DNA from: Methylotuvimicrobium sp. KM2
GTDB taxonomy: Bacteria; Pseudomonadota; Gammaproteobacteria; Methylococcales; Methylomonadaceae
Reading direction: 5' to 3'
Assembly (NCBI RefSeq): GCF_038051925.1
Contig: NZ_CP150634.1
Coordinates: 4,658,300 to 4,722,299 of the forward strand
Length of the DNA: 64,000 nt
Of the stretch, positions 42,228 through 50,633 are shown piece after piece. Position 1 is the stretch's first letter, and each line of letters starts with the position of its first letter. The notes beneath the pieces are model-generated. The model worked only from the letters and a program-made list of their open reading frames with translations, was not told where the DNA came from and ran no database searches. The position numbers and the translations under genes were made by a program.

Positions 42228-44006
42228 ATGAAAACTTTATTGAGATTAACTTTAAGCGCAACATTTTTAAGCGTATCCGGCCTGGCTGCGGCCGATATAC
42301 AAAACGGCCCGAATCCTTACAATCCGGGATACGGTTTCGATGCCCCGCACGCGGCATCTTGGGGCGGATGGACGCGCGGCGATGCCGGTACGCTATACGC
42401 CGAATGGGATACCTTCATCGATGCTTCCTATGGCACTGCAACCGACCGCACCGCAGCTCCGGATGTCGGCGAAGCCATTGCCTCCGATGCGTATGCCGCC
42501 TGGAGCGCAGGGACGTTTGTTGCTGGCTCGGGAAACCTTTACAGTTTTTCGGTTCCTCAACACTATAACTTCTCAGTTACCGGTAACGTCGGTATGGGAC
42601 AAGTTCGGGCTGTTCTGCAATTCGAAACTTCGGGCATACAGATGAATTATGACTCGATTAAATTAAACAATTTGGCGCCTACCTTTACCGAGAAAACGTT
42701 TTATGACGATGCCTTCCCAAGCTCTATGGGCCCAACCGATTTAGTACACTACCTGGCTATCTGGGACTTACCTGCAGAGCCTCTCACATATAATTTTTCA
42801 TTCAATAGTCCGCCACATCAAAGCCTAACTCAGGTTGCGATCGATATTGCCGCGGCTTCTCTTTTTGATCATGATCTTGAGCCTGGGCCGACACCGGACC
42901 CCGATACAACGCCGGATTCGCCTGCATGGACCCGACTAGACCTTGCTGTCGTGGATATGCTAGACGATGTACCAAGTCTATTGGCCCAGATCGGCGAAAA
43001 AGCCTACTTGCTACCTGAAAACGCAAACAGAAGTTTTGCAGTGACCGATACTGGGATTTTATCCAGTCTAAAAGATGACGTAAGTACGATTACAGACGGT
43101 AAGCTTTATATCTTGGGTATGGAAACGACTAAAGTTTACGAGTTAAATGAAGATCATCTTGTGGAACGGTCTGAACTTGAAGCCATGCCGACATCCCGGT
43201 TCGAGGCAACTGCGCTAACTACGGATCGAGGGGAAATATTTGTCTTCGGCGGCAAACAAACCCGGTCGAATGGCGCAAGCAGAATGATCAATCGTCTCGA
43301 AAGCTTTAATCCCGAAACCAATGAATGGAAAAGGCATCGCAACATACCCGGTATTAATCGGCGCGAAGGCGCCGCCTTGGCCGCTGTCTCTATCGACGGC
43401 AAAACCCACGCCTATCTTCTAGGCGGCGGCGTGCTGCAAAAAAATAGACTATTCGGTGCGATTGCGGCCTACGATTTTGAGCTCAATCGCTGGCAGACGA
43501 GAGCCATGACTCCGATGCCGACGCCGAGGGTATTTCAAAGCGGTATACAGGCCCCGGTGTTGGATGGAAAAATCTATCTAATCGGCGGACGTTCCGTTAA
43601 TAGCGCCGGCGGCTTGTCCAAGTCGGATAAAGTCGAAATCTATGACCCGGTGTCCAATACTTGGCAAATCGGCCCGAACTTGCCTAAAGAGATAGCCGAG
43701 CCGTTATCGTTTACGGTCGATGGAAAAATTTACGTCATCGATGCAGGTCAACAACCCGCGCAATCGGCAATAACCGCATGGGAGCTGGATAGCGCCTGGA
43801 AACCCTCGCTGGAAGAAGATCAAACCTGCGATTTAGATGGCGATGGACGATTCACTAATCGCGATGTCAATTTGTTTGCCCGCGCTTGCAGAGCCGGAAC
43901 GGCTTACTGGAATTGCGATTTAACCGAAGACGGTGCGTCTATCGCTAGAAATGTTAGGGAATATCGGCGCCAATGGAGTGATTATTGGAACCAAGCATGC
44001 CCCTAA
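42228..44006 (+). CDS. Secreted Kelch-repeat protein with C-terminal dockerin-like domain
   Basis: A 592-aa exported protein with signal peptide (residues 1-22). Its N-terminal module (about 23-200) contains NPYNPGYGF, WGGWTRGDAGTLYAEWD. A proline/aspartate linker (PGPTPDPDTTPDSP) leads to a six-bladed Kelch-type propeller (about 250-510), with repeated GGK/GGG and N-x-W units (TNEWKRHRNIPG, SNTWQIGPNLP). The C-terminus (DLDGDGRFTNRDVNLFARAC) is a calcium-binding dockerin type I repeat, and a second repeat is degenerate. It could anchor an extracellular complex. It interrupts the heme genes and is not an obvious heme protein. A decayed relative follows. Confidence 0.85.
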   Translation: MKTLLRLTLSATFLSVSGLAAADIQNGPNPYNPGYGFDAPHAASWGGWTRGDAGTLYAEWDTFIDASYGTATDRTAAPDVGEAIASDAYAAWSAGTFVAGSGNLYSFSVPQHYNFSVTGNVGMGQVRAVLQFETSGIQMNYDSIKLNNLAPTFTEKTFYDDAFPSSMGPTDLVHYLAIWDLPAEPLTYNFSFNSPPHQSLTQVAIDIAAASLFDHDLEPGPTPDPDTTPDSPAWTRLDLAVVDMLDDVPSLLAQIGEKAYLLPENANRSFAVTDTGILSSLKDDVSTITDGKLYILGMETTKVYELNEDHLVERSELEAMPTSRFEATALTTDRGEIFVFGGKQTRSNGASRMINRLESFNPETNEWKRHRNIPGINRREGAALAAVSIDGKTHAYLLGGGVLQKNRLFGAIAAYDFELNRWQTRAMTPMPTPRVFQSGIQAPVLDGKIYLIGGRSVNSAGGLSKSDKVEIYDPVSNTWQIGPNLPKEIAEPLSFTVDGKIYVIDAGQQPAQSAITAWELDSAWKPSLEEDQTCDLDGDGRFTNRDVNLFARACRAGTAYWNCDLTEDGASIARNVREYRRQWSDYWNQACP

Positions 44007-44029
44007 GTAATAAAGCGAGGGGGTTATTC

Positions 44030-44378
44030 ATGACTCAGTTAATAAAATAAAGCTGTATCGCCGTATTGGCCGGCTATGCCGGTCTAGCTGCGGCCGATCT
44101 TTTCCAGAAGCCTCTAATCCTATGTGCCCGCCTACGGTTTCGTTAATTCCCATGAAGCCATTTTGGGTAGTTGGACTCGAGGCGACGACGGGAGCTTATA
44201 CGCCAAATGGTGCGCGTTCAACGATGTTTCCCTTAGTATCGAAACGGATAAGGCCGCTGTACTTGATGTCGACAATATCGAGGTTCCCGTTCCTGCCTTC
44301 GCCTGGCTGTTGAATTCGAGCGTGCTGGGCTTGATCGGTTGGCGGCGCAGTCAAAATGCGCCTGCGATTTTAGGCTAA
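44030..44378 (+). pseudogene. Decayed VPLPA-CTERM protein gene related to the Kelch gene
   Basis: An ATG with a GAGG site starts a frame that stops after six codons. Downstream, however, the sequence tracks the start of the Kelch gene. GGTCTAGCTGCGGCCGATC matches the signal-peptide region, and a frame-shifted stretch encodes WTRGDDGSLYAKW, like WTRGDAGTLYAEWD upstream. It then ends VPVPAFAWLLNSSVLGLIGW followed by RR, which is a VPLPA-CTERM exosortase sorting tail. The middle is missing. A duplication followed by decay, or a small remnant of a separate PEP-CTERM protein, explains it. Confidence 0.8.
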
Positions 44379-44461
44379 ACCCCATCAACCCCGGGCCGTG
44401 TAATTCCGTCCGGCTCGGACCATATTTTAATCTAAAAGCGCTAAAGCGCCCGGAGGATAAA

Positions 44462-44740
44462 ATGTATCGAATACAGACGCAACCGGTTAGACCCGACCCT
44501 CCCGAAATCGAGAAGGAAATTCGGTTGTACATGCGGCTATATCTTACGCAACGGGTATGGTTTATATCGCAAGCGGTAGTCGAACTGATCGACGCACTGA
44601 TCGGTCATCCCGATTTCGACGGAACGCCTGAACAGCGCTGCGGTTTCATACGCCTGGCAGGAATTTGGCGCTGCATTGCATGGATAGACCGCTGTACGCA
44701 GACTCAGTCGACCGGTTACGAAAATTCGCAAGAGGAATAA
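44462..44740 (+). CDS. Small helical protein upstream of HemS, 92 aa
   Basis: Start ATG at 44462 has a strong GGAGG five bases upstream; earlier in-frame codons have none. The protein (EIRLYMRLYLTQRVWFISQA, then VVELIDALIGHPDFDG) is mostly helical with aromatic residues and cysteines (CGFIRLAGIWRCIAW). No signal peptide. The stop is two bases before the hemS ATG, so both are translated as a pair. Function unknown; it may be a small partner of the heme-handling protein. I know no family name. Confidence 0.75.
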   Translation: MYRIQTQPVRPDPPEIEKEIRLYMRLYLTQRVWFISQAVVELIDALIGHPDFDGTPEQRCGFIRLAGIWRCIAWIDRCTQTQSTGYENSQEE

Positions 44741-44742
44741 TC

Positions 44743-45729
44743 ATGTGCCAAGCAAAAGATAGTCGAACAAACTCGGTTTCTCCCGAGGCGTTAAAACGCC
44801 GCTGGGACGAATTACGCGAGAACAAGCCGCAATTGCGAATTAGGGAGGCCGCTTCCGTTTTGGCAGTCAGCGAGGCTGAGTTGTTGGCAACCGGTTGCGG
44901 GGAAAACGTGACTCGTCTTGAGGCCGATTGGCCAGGGCTGCTGGGTGGAATCGAATCATTAGGCCTGGTGATGGCATTGACACGCAACGATGATGCGGTG
45001 CACGAAAAAACCGGTTATTACCAAAGTATCCGGTTGACCGATGCCGGCGGACGAATTCAGGGCGATAACATCGACCTGTATCCGGATTTTCGACATTGGC
45101 ATTCGGCTTTCGTCGTGACCGAACAAACTCGGCAGGGAGCTCGCGACAGTTTGCAATTTTTCGACCGCGACGGAGCTGCCGTGCATAAGATTTATATGAC
45201 GGAAAACAGCGATATAACGTCGTACCGGGCCTTAGTCGAACGCTACCGGTCCGAAAATCAGTCGCCGCGACAGCTCGTCGAGTTTCCGGTACGAAATACT
45301 GCTTCTCTCGGAGATTCTTGCCGGGGTCTGGCTTGGCACGAGCGCCTGATCGCCTGCGGCGCCGTGCCTTATCGAAGTCCCGAGCCGATTCAAACCGAAC
45401 GACTGGCGCACCGGTCGTTTCGGCGTTTTATGGAAAATGCCTCGGAAATCGGCGCCGGCTTGACTGTCTTGGTCGGCAATGCCGGCGCGCTGCAGATCCA
45501 TACGGGCCCGATAGAGAAAATGATGATCACCGGTCCCTGGTTCAACGTGCTCGACGACGGTTTCAACCTGCATTTAAAGGAAGACGCATTGGCCGAACTG
45601 CTTCTCTCCGAACGTCCGACCGGGAATACTGTAGCCAAGACCCTGGAGCTTTACGATGTCGCCGGGCGGACTATCGCTATGATTCTCTTCGAACATGCGG
45701 ATTTGGGCGAATGCCTTACTCCCTTTTGA
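44743..45729 (+). CDS. hemS: HemS/HmuS/ChuS-type cytosolic heme-handling protein
   Basis: A 328-aa protein with two internal repeats (LRIREAASVLAVSEAELLA and LEADWPGLLGGIESLGLVMALTR; then GAGLTVLVGNAGALQIHTGP and MMITGPWFNVLDDGFNLHL). This is the layout of HemS/HmuS, which bind heme after import and either store it or degrade it. AGGA precedes the ATG at 44743. The final codons (LTPF and the stop) are made by the left arm of an R4 repeat (TTACTCCCTTTTGA). The natural C-terminus was therefore probably truncated or replaced. Whether the protein is functional cannot be read from sequence. Confidence 0.9.
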   Translation: MCQAKDSRTNSVSPEALKRRWDELRENKPQLRIREAASVLAVSEAELLATGCGENVTRLEADWPGLLGGIESLGLVMALTRNDDAVHEKTGYYQSIRLTDAGGRIQGDNIDLYPDFRHWHSAFVVTEQTRQGARDSLQFFDRDGAAVHKIYMTENSDITSYRALVERYRSENQSPRQLVEFPVRNTASLGDSCRGLAWHERLIACGAVPYRSPEPIQTERLAHRSFRRFMENASEIGAGLTVLVGNAGALQIHTGPIEKMMITGPWFNVLDDGFNLHLKEDALAELLLSERPTGNTVAKTLELYDVAGRTIAMILFEHADLGECLTPF

Positions 45730-45939
45730 TTGAAAGACCGTCTAAGAATAAAAGGTATGGGATATGTCTATCGAGGACCGCCGTAAACCCATCCATGGGA
45801 GCTTGACGGCAGCTAAGCGCCAAGGATGGCGTGAATGCAGATTTTGCAGGAGCAAAAATCTGTCCCTGCTGCCGACATCCTCGCTAGCCACAGCCCATAC
45901 CTTCTAAAGTTATCTAATTTTTGACTATAAAGGGAGTAG
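45716..45939. repeat. R4 repeat, copy 2, overlapping the 3' end of hemS
   Basis: Left arm TTACTCCCTTTTGATTGAAA and right arm TTGACTATAAAGGGAGTA are the element ends. The core has CCATCCATGGGAGCTTGACG, GGATGGCGTGAATGCAG, a CAGATTTTTGC/GCAAAAATCTG hairpin and GTCCCTGCTGCCGACATCC. The first 14 bp encode the last codons and stop of hemS. It separates hemS from the HugZ-like gene. Confidence 0.8.
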
Positions 45940-46046
45940 GACGGATGTTTGGAATGGTTATCATCCCAAATTCCGCTATGCCGACCCCAGTAAATGCAAC
46001 AACATAACGGGCAATTCTTTTTTGAAATAACTAACGAGACAACGAC

Positions 46047-46595
46047 ATGAACGATACCACAGTAGATTTTGAGCAAGTCCGGAAGGACTGCCGGCGCCTT
46101 ACCGATTCTTTCGATTCGGTGTTGATGGCGACCGTAGGTTTAGACGGTAAGCCGGAAGCCAGTTACGCAGCCTATGTGAAATACGAAGGAGATTATTACA
46201 TCTATATCAGCGAATTGTCGGCTCATACCCGCAATCTATTGGAGAACGACAAGGTCAGCCTGTTGTTCATCGAAGATGAAGATAAAGCATCGCATTTATT
46301 CGCGCGGCAGCGGGCTACTTTTCAAGGGCAGGCTGAAGAAATCGCGAGAGATAGCGAACAATTTCATTTTGTCATGGATGCGTTTCAACAGAAATTCGGG
46401 CAATTCATTGAGATGTTGAAGAAATTGCAGGACTTTCATTTGTTTCGTATTCATCCGACGAAAGGCTCGTTTGTACAAGGCTTTGCCCGCGCTTTCACGA
46501 TCGAAGGCGAAGCCTTGGACGAATTCCGTCACGTAAACGATACCGGGCATCGTGGCGGCGCGCGCAGCAAGCCGGAATCGATGTCGGCGCATTGA
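46047..46595 (+). CDS. HugZ/HutZ-like heme utilisation protein (split-barrel flavin-like fold)
   Basis: A 182-aa protein of the pyridoxamine-phosphate-oxidase split-barrel superfamily. DSVLMATVGLDGKPEASYAA, then VKYEGDYYIYISELSAHTRN and SLLFIEDEDKASHLFARQRA follow the HugZ/HutZ heme oxygenase pattern. The C-terminal tail HVNDTGHRGG carries the histidines that bind heme iron in that group. It would degrade heme in the cytosol, releasing iron. It is encoded between hemS and hmuT, as in other gammaproteobacterial heme loci. No obvious ribosome consensus precedes the ATG apart from ACGAGA. Confidence 0.88.
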   Translation: MNDTTVDFEQVRKDCRRLTDSFDSVLMATVGLDGKPEASYAAYVKYEGDYYIYISELSAHTRNLLENDKVSLLFIEDEDKASHLFARQRATFQGQAEEIARDSEQFHFVMDAFQQKFGQFIEMLKKLQDFHLFRIHPTKGSFVQGFARAFTIEGEALDEFRHVNDTGHRGGARSKPESMSAH

Positions 46596-46616
46596 TTGCA
46601 CGAACGGAAAAGCAGC

Positions 46617-47489
46617 ATGGATAAAAACAAACTATTCAAGTTCGTCCGTACCGTCATCTGTTGCGCCGTGTTCGTAACTGCAGACGCTTCGGCAAGCGAG
46701 CCTCGTATCGTTGCGGTCGGTGGCGCGTTAACAGAAATCGTTTACGCACTGGGTGAGGAACGCTTGTTGGCCGGCGTCGACACGACCAGTCAATGGCCTG
46801 AAGCGGCGAAAGCATTACCGCAAGTAGGCTATATGCGCAATCTTTCGGCAGAAGGCATTTTGTCGCTGATGCCGAGTCTATTGTTGACGACGCAAAGTTC
46901 GGGGCCGCAAACGGTTATCGAGCAGATCCGGCAAGCCGGTGTGGAGGTCAAAACCGTTAACGAAGACCATTCGGCGGATGGCGTGATGTCCAAAATTCGA
47001 GCCGTCGCCGAATGGTTGAATGCGCCCGAACAAGGCGAGCGCTTGGCGAAACAGGTACAAGAAGACTTCGATCGACTCGAACGGTTCACGTCCGGGAATG
47101 CGCAACGTCCGAAAGTATTGTTTGTGTTGACCATATCGCGCGGCGCACCGATCGTCTCGGGCGAGGGAACGCCTGCCGATGCGATGATTCGTATCGCCGG
47201 CGGCGACAATGCTTTGAAAGGTTTCGAAGGCTTCAAGCCGGCAAGTAGCGAAGCGTTGATCGAGGCAGCGCCGGATGTGATCGTGTTGACCGACATGGCC
47301 GCAAATGCGATCGGCGGCATCGAGCGCTTGTTCGACATGCCCGGTTTCGGTGCGACGCCGGCCGGCAAACTACGCAAAGCGATAACGATGGATGCCTTGT
47401 ATTTATTGGGATTCGGCCCGAGATCCGGTCAAGCCGCGCTGGACTTGGCAACGCGCTTGCGCACCGTCGATACGGTGGCGTCCGAATGA
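46617..47489 (+). CDS. hmuT: HmuT, heme ABC transporter periplasmic binding protein
   Basis: A 290-aa substrate-binding protein of the TroA-like fold. Signal peptide at about residues 1-27, then RIVAVGGALTEIVYALGEER at the mature start, followed by GVDTTSQWPEAAKALPQVGY and NLSAEGILSLMPSLLL, both diagnostic of HmuT/PhuT. The bilobal linker helix is visible. It captures heme in the periplasm and delivers it to HmuUV. The last four bases (ATGA) overlap the permease start. A TTG upstream at 46596 opens the frame but the ATG at 46617 has a GGAAA site. Confidence 0.93.
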   Translation: MDKNKLFKFVRTVICCAVFVTADASASEPRIVAVGGALTEIVYALGEERLLAGVDTTSQWPEAAKALPQVGYMRNLSAEGILSLMPSLLLTTQSSGPQTVIEQIRQAGVEVKTVNEDHSADGVMSKIRAVAEWLNAPEQGERLAKQVQEDFDRLERFTSGNAQRPKVLFVLTISRGAPIVSGEGTPADAMIRIAGGDNALKGFEGFKPASSEALIEAAPDVIVLTDMAANAIGGIERLFDMPGFGATPAGKLRKAITMDALYLLGFGPRSGQAALDLATRLRTVDTVASE

Positions 47490-48556
47490 TGAAAGCGACG
47501 TTTGCAATGCCTGGCGAAACGAAACGTTACGCAGTTCTGGCCGGTTTGACGCTGGTGCTGTTTGTAATGGTCATTGTATCGCTCGGGATCGGCGCCTATT
47601 CGATTTCACCGGGGCAAGTACTCGCCATTCTGAGCGAGGTTTTCGGTCTGCAACTGCCCTGGTCGTTCGATGACGGCCATCGCGCCGTATTGGAATCGAT
47701 ACGCGGTCCGCGTATCGCGCTCGGCGTTTTGATCGGCGCGACGCTGGCCGTCTCGGGAGCGGCAATGCAGGGCTTGTTCCGTAACCCGCTTGCCGACCCG
47801 GCATTGATCGGCGTATCGAGCGGCGCGGCATTGGCCGCGGTCGCTGCGATCGTGCTCGAAACCAGCCTGCTGCGGAACGTGGCGCAAATACTCGGTCATT
47901 ATTATCTGCCTGCAGCGGCTTTTTCGGGCGGATTCGCGGTGACTTGGCTGGTTTACCGTTTCGCCGGTTCCGGCGGTCGTCTCGATATCGCTTCGCTGCT
48001 GCTGGCCGGAATCGCCGTCAATGCATTGGCAGGTTCCTTAACGGGCTTGTTGACATCGATCGCCGACGATCAGCAATTACGCACCTTAACATTTTGGAGC
48101 ATGGGCAGTCTCGGCGGCGCTAACTGGAGTCAAGTCGTCGCCGGCTTGCCGTTTTTTCTGCTGAACTTGTTGTTGCTCCCGTATTTTTCAAGCGCTTTGA
48201 ATGCGCTATTACTCGGCGAATCGGAAGCCGGCCATCTCGGATTTTCGGTCGAAACCGTCAAAACCGCGGTGATCGTTCTGGTTGCACTCGGTGTGGGCTG
48301 TTGCGTCGCATTGGGCGGCATCATCGGTTTCATAGGGCTAGTCGTACCGCATTTGCTGAGGCTTAGGCTCGGTCCGGACCATCGCATCATATTGCCGGGC
48401 TCTGCTCTGCTAGGCGCAAGTCTGTTGTTGGCATCGGACGGTTTGGCGCGCAGCTTGGCCGTGCCTGCCGAAATACCGATCGGTATCGTCACCGGTGTTT
48501 TGGGTAGTCCGTTCTTTTTGTGGCTACTGTATCGGCAACGGATGCTAGGAGGCTGA
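47486..48556 (+). CDS. hmuU: HmuU, heme ABC transporter permease (FecCD family)
   Basis: A 356-aa permease with about ten spans. Family features are PRIALGVLIGATLAVSGAAM, FRNPLADPALIGVSSGAALA (the conserved FecCD motif), GGIIGFIGLVVPHLLRL (the cytoplasmic coupling helix region) and PAEIPIGIVTGVLGSPFFL. It forms a dimer in the inner membrane with HmuV. It overlaps hmuT by four bases, and hmuV follows without a gap, so the three are translationally coupled. Confidence 0.95.
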   Translation: MMKATFAMPGETKRYAVLAGLTLVLFVMVIVSLGIGAYSISPGQVLAILSEVFGLQLPWSFDDGHRAVLESIRGPRIALGVLIGATLAVSGAAMQGLFRNPLADPALIGVSSGAALAAVAAIVLETSLLRNVAQILGHYYLPAAAFSGGFAVTWLVYRFAGSGGRLDIASLLLAGIAVNALAGSLTGLLTSIADDQQLRTLTFWSMGSLGGANWSQVVAGLPFFLLNLLLLPYFSSALNALLLGESEAGHLGFSVETVKTAVIVLVALGVGCCVALGGIIGFIGLVVPHLLRLRLGPDHRIILPGSALLGASLLLASDGLARSLAVPAEIPIGIVTGVLGSPFFLWLLYRQRMLGG

Positions 48557-49360
48557 ATGCTGGAGGCGCGTAAAATAGTTGTCGGCATCGGCGGCAAGCG
48601 ATTGTTGGACGATATCACGCTTTGCGTTAAGCCAGGCGAAGTACTCGCGGTCGTTGGGCCGAACGGCGCAGGCAAGTCGACATTGCTGAAAACAATGTGC
48701 GGCGATTTGAAACCCCGGCACGGCTTTATTACCATGAACGGCAGAGAGCTCGACGACTGGCCGATAGTCGAATTGGCCCGCGTGCGCGGCGTGCTGCCGC
48801 AAAACTCGACGCTATCGTTTCCGTTCACGGTACTCGAGGTCGTGGCGATGGGGCGCTGCCCGCATCGGCGTAACGGCGATGCTGCGCACGACGATGCTAT
48901 CGTTCGGCAAGCAATGGCATTGACCGATACCGAAGGGTTCGTCGATAGGATTTATACTACGTTATCGGGCGGCGAGCGTCAGCGCGTACAATTGGCGAGA
49001 GTTTTGACGCAGATATGGGAACCGGTCGGCGATCTGCCTCGGTATTTATTGCTTGACGAGCCGACATCGGCGCTCGATCTTGCGCATCAACATAGCGTGT
49101 TGGCTATCGCGAGACGATTCGCCGACCGTTTTCAGGCGGGCGTTCTGGCGATTCTGCACGATTTGAATCTGGCCGCACTCTATGCCGACCGTATTGCGGT
49201 TTTGCATGCGGGCCGCTTGATGGCGTTCGACTGTCCGGAGCGGGTTTTAAATGCCGATTTGATCATGGAAATTTTCGGCTATCCGGTAACGATAGCCGTT
49301 CACCCTACTAAAACGGATTGTCCGCTGGTGATTCCGCATTTGTTGCAAAATGCCGAATGA
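48557..49360 (+). CDS. hmuV: HmuV, heme ABC transporter ATP-binding protein
   Basis: A 267-aa ATPase. Walker A GPNGAGKSTLL, Q-loop region VLPQNSTLSFPFTVLEVVAM, signature LSGGERQRVQLAR, Walker B LLLDEPTSALDLAHQ and the H-loop ILHDLNLAALYAD are all intact. The order is as in HmuV. The stop codon TGA lies inside an 8-bp target duplication of the repeat element that follows, so the element inserted just at the end of the gene without changing it. Confidence 0.95.
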   Translation: MLEARKIVVGIGGKRLLDDITLCVKPGEVLAVVGPNGAGKSTLLKTMCGDLKPRHGFITMNGRELDDWPIVELARVRGVLPQNSTLSFPFTVLEVVAMGRCPHRRNGDAAHDDAIVRQAMALTDTEGFVDRIYTTLSGGERQRVQLARVLTQIWEPVGDLPRYLLLDEPTSALDLAHQHSVLAIARRFADRFQAGVLAILHDLNLAALYADRIAVLHAGRLMAFDCPERVLNADLIMEIFGYPVTIAVHPTKTDCPLVIPHLLQNAE

Positions 49361-49363
49361 ATA

Positions 49364-49579
49364 CCAGCAATTCCCAGTTTGAGCGTTTTCGCTGGGCTTA
49401 GGGTGTGGGGCATACCTGTCGAGGAACGCCGTGAACCCGTCCATGGGGGCTTGACGGCAGTTCAAACGCCAGGGATGGCGTGAATGCAGATTTTGCAGGA
49501 GCAAAAATCTGCCCTGCTGCCGACATCCTCGCCAAGCATGCCCCACACCCTATTTGATCCCCAAATTGGGAATTGCTGG
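49364..49579. mobile_element. 216-bp MITE-like element with perfect 8-bp target duplication
   Basis: Terminal inverted repeats CCAGCAATTCCCAGTTT and AAATTGGGAATTGCTGG (17 bp, one mismatch). The direct repeat AATGAATA occurs just outside at 49356-49363 and 49580-49587. The interior has the R4-type core: GGTGTGGGGCATACCTGTCG, CGTCCATGGGGGCTTGACGG, the CAGATTTTGCAGGAGC hairpin, and CTGCTGCCGACATCCTCG. The intact duplication indicates a comparatively recent insertion. Confidence 0.85.
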
Positions 49580-49632
49580 AATGAATACAGACACCTGCCT
49601 AACGGGTCGAATTGCGGATACAGAACGACTCA

Positions 49633-49791
49633 TTACAAGCGAGTCATCTTATCCCGATTCCTTTTCCGGTAAATAAAAACCCCCGTGACTACAATGCCAG
49701 CGGTTAAAATCAGCATCAAAATGGGATGTTGATAAAACAAGTCAAAAAAAGCGCCTACGCCTTGCGATGAGCCGCGATAGTAAGGTCCCAT
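49633..49791 (-). CDS. Small single-pass membrane protein, 52 aa
   Basis: A short open frame with a textbook ribosome site (GAGGAGGAACTT before the ATG at 49791). The protein begins MGPYYRGSSQGVGAFFDLFY, followed by one span (about residues 22-41, PILMLILTAGIVVTGVFIY), and ends with a very basic tail (RKRNRDKMTRL). The topology suggests an inner-membrane protein with a cytoplasmic tail. It is convergent with the heme operon. I find no recognised family. The ribosome site and clean topology make it a likely real gene. Confidence 0.75.
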   Translation of the reverse strand: MGPYYRGSSQGVGAFFDLFYQHPILMLILTAGIVVTGVFIYRKRNRDKMTRL

Positions 49792-50066
49792 AAGTTCCTC
49801 CTCGGTTGAATATGCATTTTAAGAGCATACCTTCGGAATGTGCTTTGTCTAATCCTTATTATAACGCACGTTACCGAACCCGAAGACAGTTCCCCGCCAC
49901 CCAGGTGTGCGATGCTCGCCCTAGACCTGGCGTTTTCTAGCCTATGGTCACCAACAGTTTCTAGGATATTTTAAGATTGAAAAGCGTGAACACAAAAACT
50001 AGTTAAAAATTGCTTTTATCGATAGCCAACCCAACAACCCATGCTTAAGCCGAATGACCAGCCCAG

Positions 50067-50633
50067 CTAGGCTTTCGGTAAAGTCACGCCGGTTTGGCCT
50101 TGATATTTACCGCCTCGGTCCGCATAAGATGTATCGCATACCTCGTCGCCACCTAAAAATAGCATTTGCGCAACACCTTCATTCGCGTAGATTTTGGCCG
50201 GCAACGGTGTGGTATTTGAAAACTCTAATGTTACATGACCTTCCCATTCCGGCTCGAGCGGCGTGACGTTGACAATAATGCCGCAGCGCGCATAAGTCGA
50301 TTTGCCAAGACAGATCGTCAGCACATCGCGCGGAATGCGGAAGAATTCGACAGTGCGCGCCAACGCGAACGAATTCGGTGGAATGATGCAGACATCGGAT
50401 TTAACGTCAACGAAACTCGCTTCACTAAAATCCTTTGGATCGACAATTGCCGAATTGATATTCGTGAAAATTTTAAATTCGTCCGAGCAACGTACGTCGT
50501 ATCCGTAACTCGAAGTACCATACGAAATCACTCTGCCTTTTTCCGTCTCCCTAACCTGCGTTGCGGCAAACGGCTCGATCATCCCGTGTTGTTCCGCCAT
50601 CCGGCGTATCCACTTATCCGATTTGATGCTCAT
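50067..50633 (-). CDS. dcd: dCTP deaminase
   Basis: A 188-aa enzyme that deaminates dCTP to dUTP, feeding dTMP synthesis. The sequence is complete and typical: SDKWIRRMAEQHGMIEPF at the start, SSYGYDVRCSDEF, CIIPPNSFALARTVEFFRIP, KSTYARCGIIVNVTPLEPEW, EGHVTLEFSNTTPLPAKIYA. The catalytic glutamate lies in LEPEWEGH. It forms a homotrimer in the cytosol. It is not clearly part of an operon; mrp lies further along on the same strand but is separated by 850 bp of repeats. Confidence 0.97.
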   Translation of the reverse strand: MSIKSDKWIRRMAEQHGMIEPFAATQVRETEKGRVISYGTSSYGYDVRCSDEFKIFTNINSAIVDPKDFSEASFVDVKSDVCIIPPNSFALARTVEFFRIPRDVLTICLGKSTYARCGIIVNVTPLEPEWEGHVTLEFSNTTPLPAKIYANEGVAQMLFLGGDEVCDTSYADRGGKYQGQTGVTLPKA

